From Proteinivorax hydrogeniformans (GTDB lineage: Bacteria > Bacillota > Proteinivoracia > Proteinivoracales > Proteinivoracaceae), in assembly GCF_040515995.1 (NCBI RefSeq), contig NZ_CP159485.1, forward strand, positions 1,116,001-1,180,000: 64,000 bases of DNA, read 5' to 3'. The translations under genes and the position numbers were made by a program. The notes beneath the pieces are model-generated. The model worked only from the letters and a program-made list of their open reading frames with translations, was not told the origin of the DNA and searched no databases. Within the stretch, counting starts at the first letter, position 1; every line of letters starts with the position of its first letter. Shown in pieces: positions 1 through 8,296 of the stretch.

Positions 1-465
1 GACCTAATCGAGGTTATGCCTAGTTTACAACGTTTAAAACAAGGGCCTGTAGCAATTTTTGAGTGTTTTCAACCAATCCCTTGCAACCCTTGTGAAAACA
101 GCTGTCCTAAAAATGCAGTTGTAATCGGAGAGGATATAAACAACATCCCTTTTGTTGATCATGATAAGTGTAATGGATGCTCAAAATGTGTAAGTGTCTG
201 TCCAGGTTTAGCAGTTTTTTTAATTGATTTAAGTAAAGATAAAGGAAACGTTACATTACCCTATGAATTTTGCCCATTGCCTAAAAAGGGTGAAGAAGTT
301 TATGGATTAGACCGTAGTGGTAAAATTGTTGAGATATGTACAGTTACTAATATTCGCACAGCAAAATCTTTAAATAGCACTACCTTATTATCAATTGAAA
401 CCTCTAAAGATAAAGTTAACGAGATAAGGTTTATCAAGCTTAAGGAGGAGAACAATGAAAGATAA
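1..465 (+). CDS. 4Fe-4S dicluster protein of an amine/amino-acid dehydrogenase operon (5' end may be cut off)
   Basis: A small iron-sulfur protein, probably an electron-transfer subunit for the flavoprotein two genes downstream. Two cysteine clusters are visible: C23/C26/C30 with an extra C17 upstream, and a ferredoxin-type C52-x2-C55-x2-C58-x3-C62-P (numbered from the ATG at 16). The reading frame is open from base 1 and the ATG at 16 has no well-spaced ribosome site, so the gene probably begins before the window. It overlaps the next gene by 11 bases, which indicates one operon. Similar trios (4Fe-4S, BFD-like and DAO-like proteins) occur with proline, hydroxyproline, sarcosine or opine dehydrogenases; the substrate here cannot be told from sequence. 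Confidence 0.75.
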   Translation, partial: DLIEVMPSLQRLKQGPVAIFECFQPIPCNPCENSCPKNAVVIGEDINNIPFVDHDKCNGCSKCVSVCPGLAVFLIDLSKDKGNVTLPYEFCPLPKKGEEVYGLDRSGKIVEICTVTNIRTAKSLNSTTLLSIETSKDKVNEIRFIKLKEENNER

Positions 466-733
466 TGTGATTGTATGCAGGTGCGAGGATGTCACTGTTG
501 GTGAAATTAAAAAACTAGTAGCTGATGGAATAAATACTCCAGAGGAGATTAAACGAATTACTAGAATGTCTATGGGTTGTTGTCAGGGTAGGACTTGTGG
601 TGGGATATTACAACAAATTCTTAGCAACTTGTTGAATGAACCAGTAGATGAAATAAAACTTTGGGAAAAAAGGCCTCCTGCAAAGCCAGTGCTTATGAAG
701 GCGCTTATAGGAGGTGACACCGATGAAAGCTAA
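455..733 (+). CDS. BFD-like [2Fe-2S]-binding protein
   Basis: A 92-residue protein of the bacterioferritin-associated ferredoxin-like family, as found fused to or beside HcnA/OoxA-type oxidoreductase subunits. Cysteines occur as C8-x-C10 near the N terminus and a CCQGRTC cluster around residues 42-48, which together would bind one [2Fe-2S] centre. An AAGGAGGA ribosome site at 442-448 precedes the ATG. It overlaps the 4Fe-4S gene before it and the flavoprotein gene after it, so the three are probably co-translated. It likely carries electrons from the flavin subunit. Family assignment is secure; the partner enzyme's substrate is unknown. Confidence 0.85.
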   Translation: MKDNVIVCRCEDVTVGEIKKLVADGINTPEEIKRITRMSMGCCQGRTCGGILQQILSNLLNEPVDEIKLWEKRPPAKPVLMKALIGGDTDES

Positions 734-1871
734 AGCTAATATCGTTATAATAGGTGGGGGGATAGTAGGAACCTCGCTAGCGTATCATTTAGCTTGTCTT
801 GGAATTAAAGACATAGTGGTGTTAGAGAAAGATTATCTAGCTGCAGGTTCTACAGGACGTTGTGGTGCTGGTGTGAGACAACAATGGGGTCTTAAAATGA
901 ACTGTATTTTAGCTAAAGAAAGCATCGCAGAATTTGAAAAACTATCTGAAATGATCCCCACCGATTATGATTTAGAGTTTAAGCAAAAGGGGTATATGAT
1001 GTTAGCCTATGATCGAAATATGGCCAATCAGTATAAAAAGAATGTGCAACTACAGCGTACTTTGGGTATTGAAGTTGACTATCTTAGCCCACTAGAGGCT
1101 AAGGCAATTGTGCCTCATTTAAATACTGAAGGAATGGTTGGAGCTACCTTCTGTGGCAAAGATGGGCACCTAAACCCCTTTACAACTACGTTAACATATG
1201 CCATCGGAGCTAAGCGGTTAGGTGCTGAGATTTATAAGGGTACGGAAGTTTTAGACATGAAGCTAGAAAAAGGCAAAGTAAGTAAAGTTATAACAAACAA
1301 GGGTGAAATAGATACTGGACTTGTTATAAATGCAGCGGGACCATTCTCAAAAAATATTGCTAAAATGGCAGGGGTAGATATACCAGTTTACTCCGAACGA
1401 CATCAAATACTTGTAACTCAACCTATAAAACAGATACAAGACCCCATGGTTATTTCATTAAAGCACGGTTTTTACTGTCAACAAACTCCCCACGGCAGTT
1501 TTATTATGGGTTTTGGTGATCCTAATGAATTAAAAGGTACAGACACCACTTCTACATGGAACTTTTTAGAGGAGATGGCAGAAAAAGTGCTGCCAGTTTT
1601 GCCACCCCTTAAAAATTTAAAGGTTGTGAGACAATGGGCTGGCTCTTATAATATGACTCCAGATGCTCAGCCTATATTAGGAAACTCAGAGGATGTTGAA
1701 AACTTTTATATGGCAGTTGGCTTTAGTGGGCATGGATTTATGATTGCACCGGCAGTAGCTAAGGCCATTTCAGAAACCATAGTAGGAAAAAAACCGACTG
1801 TTGATATTTCAATGCTTAGATTAAAAAGATTTGAGGCCGGTAATTTAATAAAAGAACCGTCCGTTGTGTAG
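723..1871 (+). CDS. FAD-dependent oxidoreductase, DAO family (sarcosine/proline/opine dehydrogenase-like)
   Basis: A 382-residue flavoprotein of the D-amino-acid oxidase/glycine oxidase superfamily. The N terminus carries the dinucleotide-binding motif GGGIVGTSLAYHLA; a GRCGAGVRQQWG segment around residues 45-56 and a C-terminal GFSGHGFMIAP segment are typical of the family's FAD and substrate regions. The ATG at 723 is preferred over an in-frame GTG at 714 because GGAGG at 710-714 sits 8 bases before it and overlaps the GTG. With the two iron-sulfur proteins upstream it resembles hydroxyproline/proline or sarcosine dehydrogenase complexes. The exact amine substrate is inference only. Confidence 0.85.
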   Translation: MKAKANIVIIGGGIVGTSLAYHLACLGIKDIVVLEKDYLAAGSTGRCGAGVRQQWGLKMNCILAKESIAEFEKLSEMIPTDYDLEFKQKGYMMLAYDRNMANQYKKNVQLQRTLGIEVDYLSPLEAKAIVPHLNTEGMVGATFCGKDGHLNPFTTTLTYAIGAKRLGAEIYKGTEVLDMKLEKGKVSKVITNKGEIDTGLVINAAGPFSKNIAKMAGVDIPVYSERHQILVTQPIKQIQDPMVISLKHGFYCQQTPHGSFIMGFGDPNELKGTDTTSTWNFLEEMAEKVLPVLPPLKNLKVVRQWAGSYNMTPDAQPILGNSEDVENFYMAVGFSGHGFMIAPAVAKAISETIVGKKPTVDISMLRLKRFEAGNLIKEPSVV

Positions 1872-1920
1872 TTAAAAAGTAAAACAAAGCTAATTAACTA
1901 CGGAAATATTGAAACAAGGT

Positions 1921-2241
1921 ACATGCTAGGGTCGATTCAGGATTTGGAATTTGCCTCTGGGTTACGGAGTTTCTCTGCTGTTTCTCAACATGTTCGGCAC
2001 CTTTAGCTTATGAGACGACATATCCATGTCTCTGATGTTAATAAAAGCTATCTCAACGCCAAAGGCTTTCTCACAGGGAGAAAAGACGCATCCAAACAAT
2101 ACACCCTGCCGGCAAAATGCCAAACCCTTCATGTGGTAAAGGGCCCTGGGACCAAAACTCTATCCCTATCCAACTTCCTTAAACCGTAGAGGGGGATTCA
2201 TTCCCCGAGATTTAAGTAAAGATATATGGTCTTACTCAAAA
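1921..2241. repeat. 321-bp imperfect tandem repeat, copy 1
   Basis: This copy aligns with 2242-2562 at an offset of 321 bases and remains similar to about position 2212. Within it are two modules that recur elsewhere: a 59-bp module (1922-1980, ending CTCTGCTG) and a core starting at 2097 with CCTGCCGGCAAAATGCC. No protein reading is conserved between copies. Confidence 0.85.
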
Positions 2242-2562
2242 CCATGTTAGGGTCGATTCAGGATTTAGCATTTACCTCTGGGTTACGGAGTTTCTCTGCT
2301 GTTTCTCCACATGTTCGACACCTTTGGCTTATGAGACGACATATCCATGTCTCTGATATTAATGAAAGATAGCTCAACGCCAAAGGCTTACTCACAGGGA
2401 GAAAAGACGCATCCAAACAATACACCCTGCCGGCAAAATGCCAAACCCTTCATGTGGTAAAGCGCTCTGGGGACTCAAAAATCTATTCCTATCCAACTTC
2501 CTTAAACGTAGAGGGGAATTCATTCCCCGGGATAAGCAGACTAGTGTGGTCTTTTTTTGACG
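2242..2562. repeat. 321-bp imperfect tandem repeat, copy 2
   Basis: Second copy of the unit at 1921. Its 59-bp module is at 2243-2301 and its core starts at 2418. The 3' part of this copy is also the start of the first 468-bp unit, so the two repeat series are nested rather than independent. Confidence 0.85.
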
Positions 2563-2885
2563 TCATCCTGAAGCTTGCTGAAGGATCTAGCCCAAAGGGC
2601 GCAGGACCCACGCAAAGCTCAACCCCATGCTCAGGTCAGTTCAGGGTTTGTCATTTACCTCTGGGCTACGGAGTTCCTCTGCTGCAGACAGCTTAGAAGT
2701 ACCCATCTTCGTTGTTGCAATTGCTAGCCCAGATCAGTCACGTATTAGAAGATACGCTCCCCCCCCCTGGCCCATCAACTGCGCCTAGAATCTAGGCACT
2801 TCTAAGTATTCCGGCCATTTGGGTTTCCCTATATGGTTACCAAAAATGACTCCAACTTCTAACTTCCCACTTCTCACTACTATTA
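2418..2885. repeat. 468-bp tandem repeat, copy 1
   Basis: Nearly identical to 2886-3346. It contains the core, a GTCATCC...AGGAT hairpin-forming sequence with inner AGC/GCT pairing (2562-2590), the 59-bp module (2626-2684) and a pyrimidine-rich tract at 2849-2879. One difference between copies is a 7-base length change near a run of nine C at 2760-2768. Confidence 0.9.
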
Positions 2886-3346
2886 CAATACGCCCTGCCG
2901 GCAAAATGCCAAACCCTTCATGTGGTAAAGCGCTCTGGGGACTCAAAAATCTACTCCTATCCAACTTCCTTAAACGTAGAGGGGAATTCATTCCCCGGGA
3001 TAAGCAGACTAGTGTGGTCTTTTTTTGACGTCATCCTGAAGCTTGCTGAAGGATCTAGCCCAAAGGGCGCAGGACCCACGCAAAGCTCAACCCCATGTTC
3101 AGGTCAGCTCAGGGTTTGTCATTTGCCTCTGGGCTACGGGGTTCCTCTGCTGCAGACAGCTTAGAAGTACCCATCTTCGTCGTTGCAATTGCTAGCCCAG
3201 ATCAGTCACGTATTAGAAGATACGCTCCCGCCCTGGCAACTGCGCCTAAAATCTAGACACTTCTTGGTAGTCTGTCCATTTGGGTTTCCCTATATGGTTA
3301 CCAAAAATGACTCCAACTTCTAACTTCCCACTTCTCACTACTACTA
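2886..3346. repeat. 468-bp tandem repeat, copy 2
   Basis: Second copy of the unit at 2418, shorter by 7 bases because the C run and the following bases are reduced. Its 59-bp module is at 3094-3152. The high identity between copies suggests a recent duplication or homogenisation by recombination. Confidence 0.9.
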
Positions 3347-3400
3347 CAATACGCCCTGCCAGTAAATGATAAACCCTCCAGTAAGCTCAAGCGGTAAAAC
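3347..3400. repeat. Partial third copy of the repeat core
   Basis: The sequence starts like the other cores (CAATACGCCCTGCC) and then degenerates, keeping an AAACCCT and a GGTAAA word in the expected order. It looks like a decayed or truncated end of the array. Confidence 0.5.
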
Positions 3401-3414
3401 TACTACTGTATCTA

Positions 3415-3497
3415 AGACCAAGCAGAATAAGCAAATTTAAAGTGAGTTTCAGACCCAGCATGTAGCTAATTTATACGTTTTCGCGGCCAATTGTTTT
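3415..3497. repeat. 83-bp repeat, copy 1
   Basis: Shares with 3757-3839 (offset 342) the words AGACCAAGCAGAATAAGCAA, CCCAGCATGTAGCTAAT and ACGTTTTCGCGGCCAATTG. The internal ten or so bases between the first two words differ between copies. It is unrelated to the 321/468-bp units. Confidence 0.85.
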
Positions 3498-3756
3498 TAG
3501 TATTGGCAATTAGTTAACTTCATCTTAAGGCACGACGGATGGCCTAGCCCGCAAGGACGTTAAGAACAAACCCTAGTTGGCCACGGTAAACATAACGAAA
3601 TAAGCTACATGCTTGGTTCAACCCCATTCATATTATGTGACCATGTAGGAAAGCCCCTGTTTTAAATGCAGCAGGTATAAAATATAGACACTGTTCTTTT
3701 TTAAGTGTATGTTATTAGCAAAATCCCCTCCAGTTTAACGAAACCCATTTATTTGC

Positions 3757-3839
3757 AGACCAAGCAGAATAAGCAAGTTTAAAGCCTGTCCTTTGGCCCA
3801 GCATGTAGCTAATATATACGTTTTCGCGGCCAATTGTTT
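3757..3839. repeat. 83-bp repeat, copy 2
   Basis: Second copy of the unit at 3415. It ends about 100 bases before the valS promoter and holds no open frame. Whether it is transcribed is not visible. Confidence 0.85.
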
Positions 3840-3938
3840 CTGGGTTTTAAGCCTTTACATCTCTAGCAGCCCAAATGTGGCATTGGTTTTATCTCAAACT
3901 CCAATTTCCAACTCTCACTTCTCATTACTCAATTAATA

Positions 3939-3967
3939 TTGACTTTAGAATGTATTTTGCTTATAAT
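3939..3967 (+). promoter_or_regulatory. Promoter of the valS T-box transcript
   Basis: TTGACT at 3939-3944 and TATAAT at 3962-3967 with 17 bases between them, a near-consensus housekeeping promoter. Transcription would begin around 3974, just before the T-box leader. Confidence 0.8.
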
Positions 3968-3995
3968 TATTGTTAAACTATACATATAAAGGTTT

Positions 3996-4227
3996 TGATC
4001 AGGAGGAGTAGGTACTTACTGTTGTTCAGAGAGGGAGATTAAAAGCTGCGAGTTTCCCCAACAAGTGGTTCTGAAAGTCGCCTGAGAACTGTTTCCCCTA
4101 CGCACTGCTAAGGGAAGCCGGGCACTTTAGCCCGTTATCATATCCGAGAGCTGATAAACTATATCAGAACTTAGGTGGTACCACGGAGGCCAAACCCCTT
4201 TCGTCCTATGGATGACAGGGGTTTTTT
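3996..4227 (+). promoter_or_regulatory. T-box riboswitch leader of valS
   Basis: A tRNA-sensing leader. Stem I features are visible: an AGTA loop word at 4007-4010, CAGAGAG at 4027-4033 and GCTGCGAG at 4045-4052. The T-box consensus AGGTGGTACCACGG at 4173-4186 would pair with the uncharged tRNA acceptor end. A terminator follows: AACCCC (4193-4198) pairs with GGGGTT (4218-4223) before a T run. The triplet GTC at 4077-4079, placed in the CTGAAAGTCGCCTGAG context, is a plausible valine specifier, matching the gene downstream. Uncharged tRNA-Val should favour readthrough into valS. Confidence 0.92.
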
Positions 4228-4256
4228 ATATTTATTTAGTTTAAGGAGGAATATAA

Positions 4257-6884
4257 ATGGAAAAAACATTTACCCCACAGAATTTCGAACAAAAATGGTA
4301 TAACACTTGGATGGACAAAAATCTTTTTGCTCCTTCTGGCGATAAGAATGCCAAGCCTTATAGCATAGTAATTCCACCACCAAATGTAACTGGAGCCTTG
4401 CACTTAGGTCATGCTTTAGATGGCACCTTGCAAGATATACTGGTAAGGTGGAAAAGGATGCAAGGATTTGATACTCTTTGGATTCCTGGCACTGATCATG
4501 CTGGCATAGCTACTCAAATAAAAGTTGAGGAGCACCTAAAAAAAGAAAGTGGAAAAACCCGTCACGATTTAGGCAGGGAAGAATTTTTAAAGCTAGTATG
4601 GAAGTGGAAGGATGACTATCACAAGCGAATTACATCCCAATTTAAAAAGCTAGGCGTTTCCTGTGATTGGTCTAGAGAAAGATTTACGCTAGATGAAGGC
4701 TGCTCGGAGGCCGTCAAGGAAGTATTTGTAAAGCTTTACGAAAAAGGTCTTATCTATCGTGGTAATTACATCATAAATTGGTGTCCGCGTTGTAAAACTG
4801 CTTTATCTGATATTGAGGTTGAACATATAGATAAACAAGGAAAGCTATGGCATATAAAATATCCTATAGTTGATTCTAATGAGTATCTTGTGGTTGCAAC
4901 TACAAGACCTGAAACCATGCTAGGAGATACAGCGGTAGCTGTAAATCCAAAAGATGAAAGATATTCACATTTGATAGGTAAGAAAATAGTGCTGCCGATA
5001 ACTAATCGAGAAATACCTATTATTGCTGATGACTACGTAGATCTTGAGTTCGGCTCTGGAGCGGTTAAAATTACTCCAGCTCACGATCCTAACGATTTTG
5101 AGATGGGCAAAAGACATGATCTAGCAAATATTGTAGTTATAGATGAGGATGGAGTTATGACAGAAAAAGCCCTTCATTTTAAGGGGATGGATAGGTTTGA
5201 GTGTCGTAAAAATCTAGTAGCAGAACTTGATAATAAAGGCCTCTTAATCGAAATAGAAGACCATGATCACTCTGTAGGGCATTGCGAAAGGTGTGAAACC
5301 ATAGTTGAGCCTTATCTTTCTGACCAATGGTTTGTGAAAATGAAGCCGCTAGCTGAGCCAGCAATTGAAAAGGTTAAGGACGGAAAAACTCAGTTTGTCC
5401 CAGAAAGGTTTACTAAGATATATCTCAACTGGGTAGAAAATGTAAGAGACTGGTGTATATCAAGACAACTTTGGTGGGGCCATAGAATACCTGCTTGGTA
5501 TTGTGAATGTGGTGAGGTAATAGTAGCTAAAGAGGAGCCAACTCAATGCTCTAAATGTAACAAAACACAGCTTAAACAAGATGAAGATGTTTTAGACACA
5601 TGGTTTTCTTCAGCATTGTGGCCTTTTTCCACCATGGGATGGCCAGAGCAAACCGACGACTTAAATAGATACTTCCCAACATCCACACTTGTAACAGGGT
5701 ATGATATTATCTATTTTTGGGTAGCACGGATGATATTTACTTCGATAGAATTTATGGATGAAACACCTTTTGAAGATGTTTATATCCATGGTCTTATAAG
5801 GGATGCCGAAGGAAGAAAGATGAGTAAATCTTTAGGAAATGGCGTTGATCCTTTAGAGGTTATCGAAAAACACGGCACAGACACTTTACGCTTTGCTTTA
5901 ATAACAGGCATAGCCCCAGGAAATGACACAAGATTTAGCCAAGAAAAGCTAGATGGCAGCGGGAATTTTGCAAATAAAATCTGGAATGCCGCTAAGTTTG
6001 TGCTTATGAACCTAGAAGACTTTGACGGTAAAGAAGTTAAACACTCGGAACTTACTTTAGCTGACAAGTGGATACTAAGCAGGCTTAACTCAACAAAAGC
6101 AGATGTTACTAAAGAGCTTGAACGCTATGAACTAGGCAACGGTGCAAAAGCCATTTATGACTTTTTGTGGAATGAATTTTGTGACTGGTATATAGAGTTA
6201 AGCAAACCACGTTTGTATGGCGAAGATGATAGGCAAAAGCAAGCAGCTATGTGGGTGCTTAACCATGTTCTTGAAGAAACAATGAAGCTTCTTCACCCAT
6301 TTATGCCTTTTATATCGGAGGAAATATATAGTCACCTACCATATAGCGATGGATACTTAGTAACCTCCCCATGGCCACAAAAAGAAGAAAAGCTTGTGGA
6401 TAAGCAAGTAGAAACTTCCTTTGGTTCAATTATGGAAGTTATAAGAGCTATTAGAAATATAAAAAGTGAAATGAATGTGGCAAACAATAAGGATGCAGAG
6501 GCGATAATTTTAGCCAGTGATGAGGAAAACCTAGAAGCGATAAAGCAAGGAGAACTTTATATTAAACCATTAGCTGGCCTTAAGGATTTAGTTGTAAAAG
6601 CATCAGGGGAAAAGCCGCAAAAAGCGATGTCTAAGGTGGTAAACATAGGTGAAGTTTATATGCCGCTTTCAGGACTTATTGATATCGATGAAGAGATAAA
6701 AAGATTACACGGTGAGGTTAAAAACTTGCAGTCTGAAGTTACTAGAGTGGAGAAAAAGTTACAAAACCCAGGTTTTGTAAATAAAGCTCCTGGACATATC
6801 GTTGTAAAAGAAAAAGAAAAAATGGAAGACTATAAGCAGAAGCTACACAAAGTTCAACAAAGAATCCAGGAGCTCGAAAGTTAA
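4257..6884 (+). CDS. valS: Valyl-tRNA synthetase
   Basis: Class I synthetase charging tRNA-Val. The 875-residue length is normal. The HIGH signature appears as HLGH at residues 49-52 after a PPPNVTG segment, and KMSKS is at 521-525. The middle holds the CP1 editing domain (TTRPETMLGDTAV region), the anticodon-binding domain lies from about 600, and the C-terminal 60 residues are a charged coiled-coil arm typical of ValRS. AAGGAGGA at 4243-4250 precedes the ATG. Expression should be controlled by the T-box leader. The stop codon shares one base with the folC start, so the two are translationally coupled. Confidence 0.98.
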   Translation: MEKTFTPQNFEQKWYNTWMDKNLFAPSGDKNAKPYSIVIPPPNVTGALHLGHALDGTLQDILVRWKRMQGFDTLWIPGTDHAGIATQIKVEEHLKKESGKTRHDLGREEFLKLVWKWKDDYHKRITSQFKKLGVSCDWSRERFTLDEGCSEAVKEVFVKLYEKGLIYRGNYIINWCPRCKTALSDIEVEHIDKQGKLWHIKYPIVDSNEYLVVATTRPETMLGDTAVAVNPKDERYSHLIGKKIVLPITNREIPIIADDYVDLEFGSGAVKITPAHDPNDFEMGKRHDLANIVVIDEDGVMTEKALHFKGMDRFECRKNLVAELDNKGLLIEIEDHDHSVGHCERCETIVEPYLSDQWFVKMKPLAEPAIEKVKDGKTQFVPERFTKIYLNWVENVRDWCISRQLWWGHRIPAWYCECGEVIVAKEEPTQCSKCNKTQLKQDEDVLDTWFSSALWPFSTMGWPEQTDDLNRYFPTSTLVTGYDIIYFWVARMIFTSIEFMDETPFEDVYIHGLIRDAEGRKMSKSLGNGVDPLEVIEKHGTDTLRFALITGIAPGNDTRFSQEKLDGSGNFANKIWNAAKFVLMNLEDFDGKEVKHSELTLADKWILSRLNSTKADVTKELERYELGNGAKAIYDFLWNEFCDWYIELSKPRLYGEDDRQKQAAMWVLNHVLEETMKLLHPFMPFISEEIYSHLPYSDGYLVTSPWPQKEEKLVDKQVETSFGSIMEVIRAIRNIKSEMNVANNKDAEAIILASDEENLEAIKQGELYIKPLAGLKDLVVKASGEKPQKAMSKVVNIGEVYMPLSGLIDIDEEIKRLHGEVKNLQSEVTRVEKKLQNPGFVNKAPGHIVVKEKEKMEDYKQKLHKVQQRIQELES

Positions 6885-8152
6885 TGAGAACCTTAGATTT
6901 AATTAACTCTTTAAAGACATTTGGTATGAATAGCCAAGGTTGCCTAAGAATGAAAAAATTATGTAGTCTTTTAGGCAATCCAGAACAGAAAGTTAATGCT
7001 ATACATGTAGCAGGAACTAACGGAAAGGGTTCAGTAACAGCTATTTTAAGCAGTGTACTTAAAGAACAGGGTTACAAGGTGGGAGCTTATACATCTCCTG
7101 CCTTAACAACCTTTGGAGAAAGGATACAAATTAACGGAATTTTTGCAAATGATAATGAGCTAGATAAATACTATGACAAAATAACTCATGCTATAAATGC
7201 ACTTAAAGGGGATCCTTTAGGAGAGCCTACGGAGTTTGAAGTGGTTACCGCTCTTGCTTTTTTATATTTTGTAGATAATAAAGTGGATATAGTGGTATTA
7301 GAAGTTGGATTAGGTGGGCGTTTTGATGCAACTAATGTAATAGAAAAACCTCTAGCATCGGTCATAACTTCGATATCAAAAGATCATACTGCAATCTTAG
7401 GTAATACTTTGCAAGAAATTGCTGCTGAAAAAGCTGGGATTATAAAGAAAGATTCTCCTATAGTGCTTGGAAAGCTAAAGGAGGATGCCTATCTTACGAT
7501 TTTAGATATTGCAAAAAGTGTTGGTGCTCCTGTTTTTTTGGAAGGTGATGCCGATATTACCTTCCACAATTACGAAGGCAAAAATCAGGTTGTCTCCGTT
7601 AACAACACTTTATTGAAGTTATCGTTATTAGGCAATCATCAATTGGAAAATTTAAAAACTGCCTTAAAGGTTTTAGATGCTATAAAAAAACAAGGGTACG
7701 AGATAGAGGATAAAGTTATTTTTAAATCACTATCAAAAGTAAGGTTAACAGGTAGATTTGAAATCTTGAAACAAAAAGAAAAGGAAATAGTGTTTGACGT
7801 AGCCCACAACGAGGCCAGTTATTCAGCCTTTCTAGACAACCTTAACGTAATATATCCTACAAAGAAGATACTAATAATTTTAGGCATGTATGCCGACAAG
7901 GATACGGATAAGGTAGCTAAGCTATTATCTAAAACAGGGTATGAAATCATGACAACTACCCCTGATAATGAAAGAGCACTAGGAGCAAAAAGTTTGTCTG
8001 ATTTACTTAGAAAAGAAGGCGTTAAAGTTATAAAAACAATAGAAAACCCAAAACAAGCAGTTTTGGCGGCACTAGAATTAAACTACGACATAATATGTGT
8101 AACTGGTTCCTTTAGCACGGTCGGCCCCGCAAAGCTTGCGGTGCAAGGTTAA
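6884..8152 (+). CDS. folC: Folylpolyglutamate synthase / dihydrofolate synthase
   Basis: Adds glutamate residues to folates (and in many bacteria also makes dihydrofolate from dihydropteroate). The 422-residue protein has the Mur-ligase-type P loop GTNGKGS at residues 44-50, the Omega-loop-type TSPALTTFGERI segment, and the SISKDHTAILG segment of the family. The ATG overlaps the valS stop by one base (TAATG), and the gene ends at a strong terminator, so valS-folC is a two-gene operon, as in many Firmicutes. Nothing unusual is seen. Confidence 0.95.
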   Translation: MRTLDLINSLKTFGMNSQGCLRMKKLCSLLGNPEQKVNAIHVAGTNGKGSVTAILSSVLKEQGYKVGAYTSPALTTFGERIQINGIFANDNELDKYYDKITHAINALKGDPLGEPTEFEVVTALAFLYFVDNKVDIVVLEVGLGGRFDATNVIEKPLASVITSISKDHTAILGNTLQEIAAEKAGIIKKDSPIVLGKLKEDAYLTILDIAKSVGAPVFLEGDADITFHNYEGKNQVVSVNNTLLKLSLLGNHQLENLKTALKVLDAIKKQGYEIEDKVIFKSLSKVRLTGRFEILKQKEKEIVFDVAHNEASYSAFLDNLNVIYPTKKILIILGMYADKDTDKVAKLLSKTGYEIMTTTPDNERALGAKSLSDLLRKEGVKVIKTIENPKQAVLAALELNYDIICVTGSFSTVGPAKLAVQG

Positions 8153-8155
8153 ATA

Positions 8156-8183
8156 AAGCTTCAGCATTTTGCTGAAGCTTTTT
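8156..8183 (+). terminator. Terminator after folC
   Basis: Perfect 10-bp stem AAGCTTCAGC/GCTGAAGCTT with a 5-base loop, followed by a T run. Confidence 0.9.
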
Positions 8184-8228
8184 ATTATGGTTATAAACTA
8201 TTTTAAGTATATTAAATAACTAATCCTA

Positions 8229-8258
8229 TTGCATAACTTGGTCTTTTGGTGCTATAAT
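8229..8258 (+). promoter_or_regulatory. Candidate promoter of the TPR gene
   Basis: TTGCAT at 8229-8234 and TATAAT at 8253-8258 with 18 bases between, 39 bases before the start codon. Confidence 0.65.
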
Positions 8259-8296
8259 TAAGTTCTGTACAAAGAAAGATAGGTGGTGAGAAGCTT

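Larger units (their letters stand above)
1872..3938. other. Gene-free repeat-rich intergenic region
   Basis: About 2 kb with no credible coding sequence between the flavoprotein gene and the valS promoter. It looks clearly GC-richer than the flanking DNA, and its short open frames (for example the pair at 2454-2696 and 2922-3164) are duplicates created by the repeats, with no ribosome sites. It contains the tandem repeats listed separately, a repeated hairpin-forming sequence (2562-2590 and 3030-3058), and pyrimidine-rich tracts. A weak inverted repeat (GTAGTTAA at 1868-1875, TTAACTAC at 1894-1901) follows the upstream stop codon but lacks a T run. The segment 3500-3756 between the two tail repeats shows nothing I recognise. 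Confidence 0.7.

Noticed and set aside
2454-2696. 80-residue open frame repeated at 2922-3164
   Set aside because: The two are copies made by the 468-bp repeat, have no ribosome site, and their similarity is explained by DNA-level duplication. No protein family fits.
1921-3400. CRISPR array
   Set aside because: Repeats are too long and irregular, and there are no short regular spacers or cas genes.
3500-3756. tRNA or rRNA fragment in the GC-richer stretch
   Set aside because: No cloverleaf, T-loop or rRNA signature could be found.
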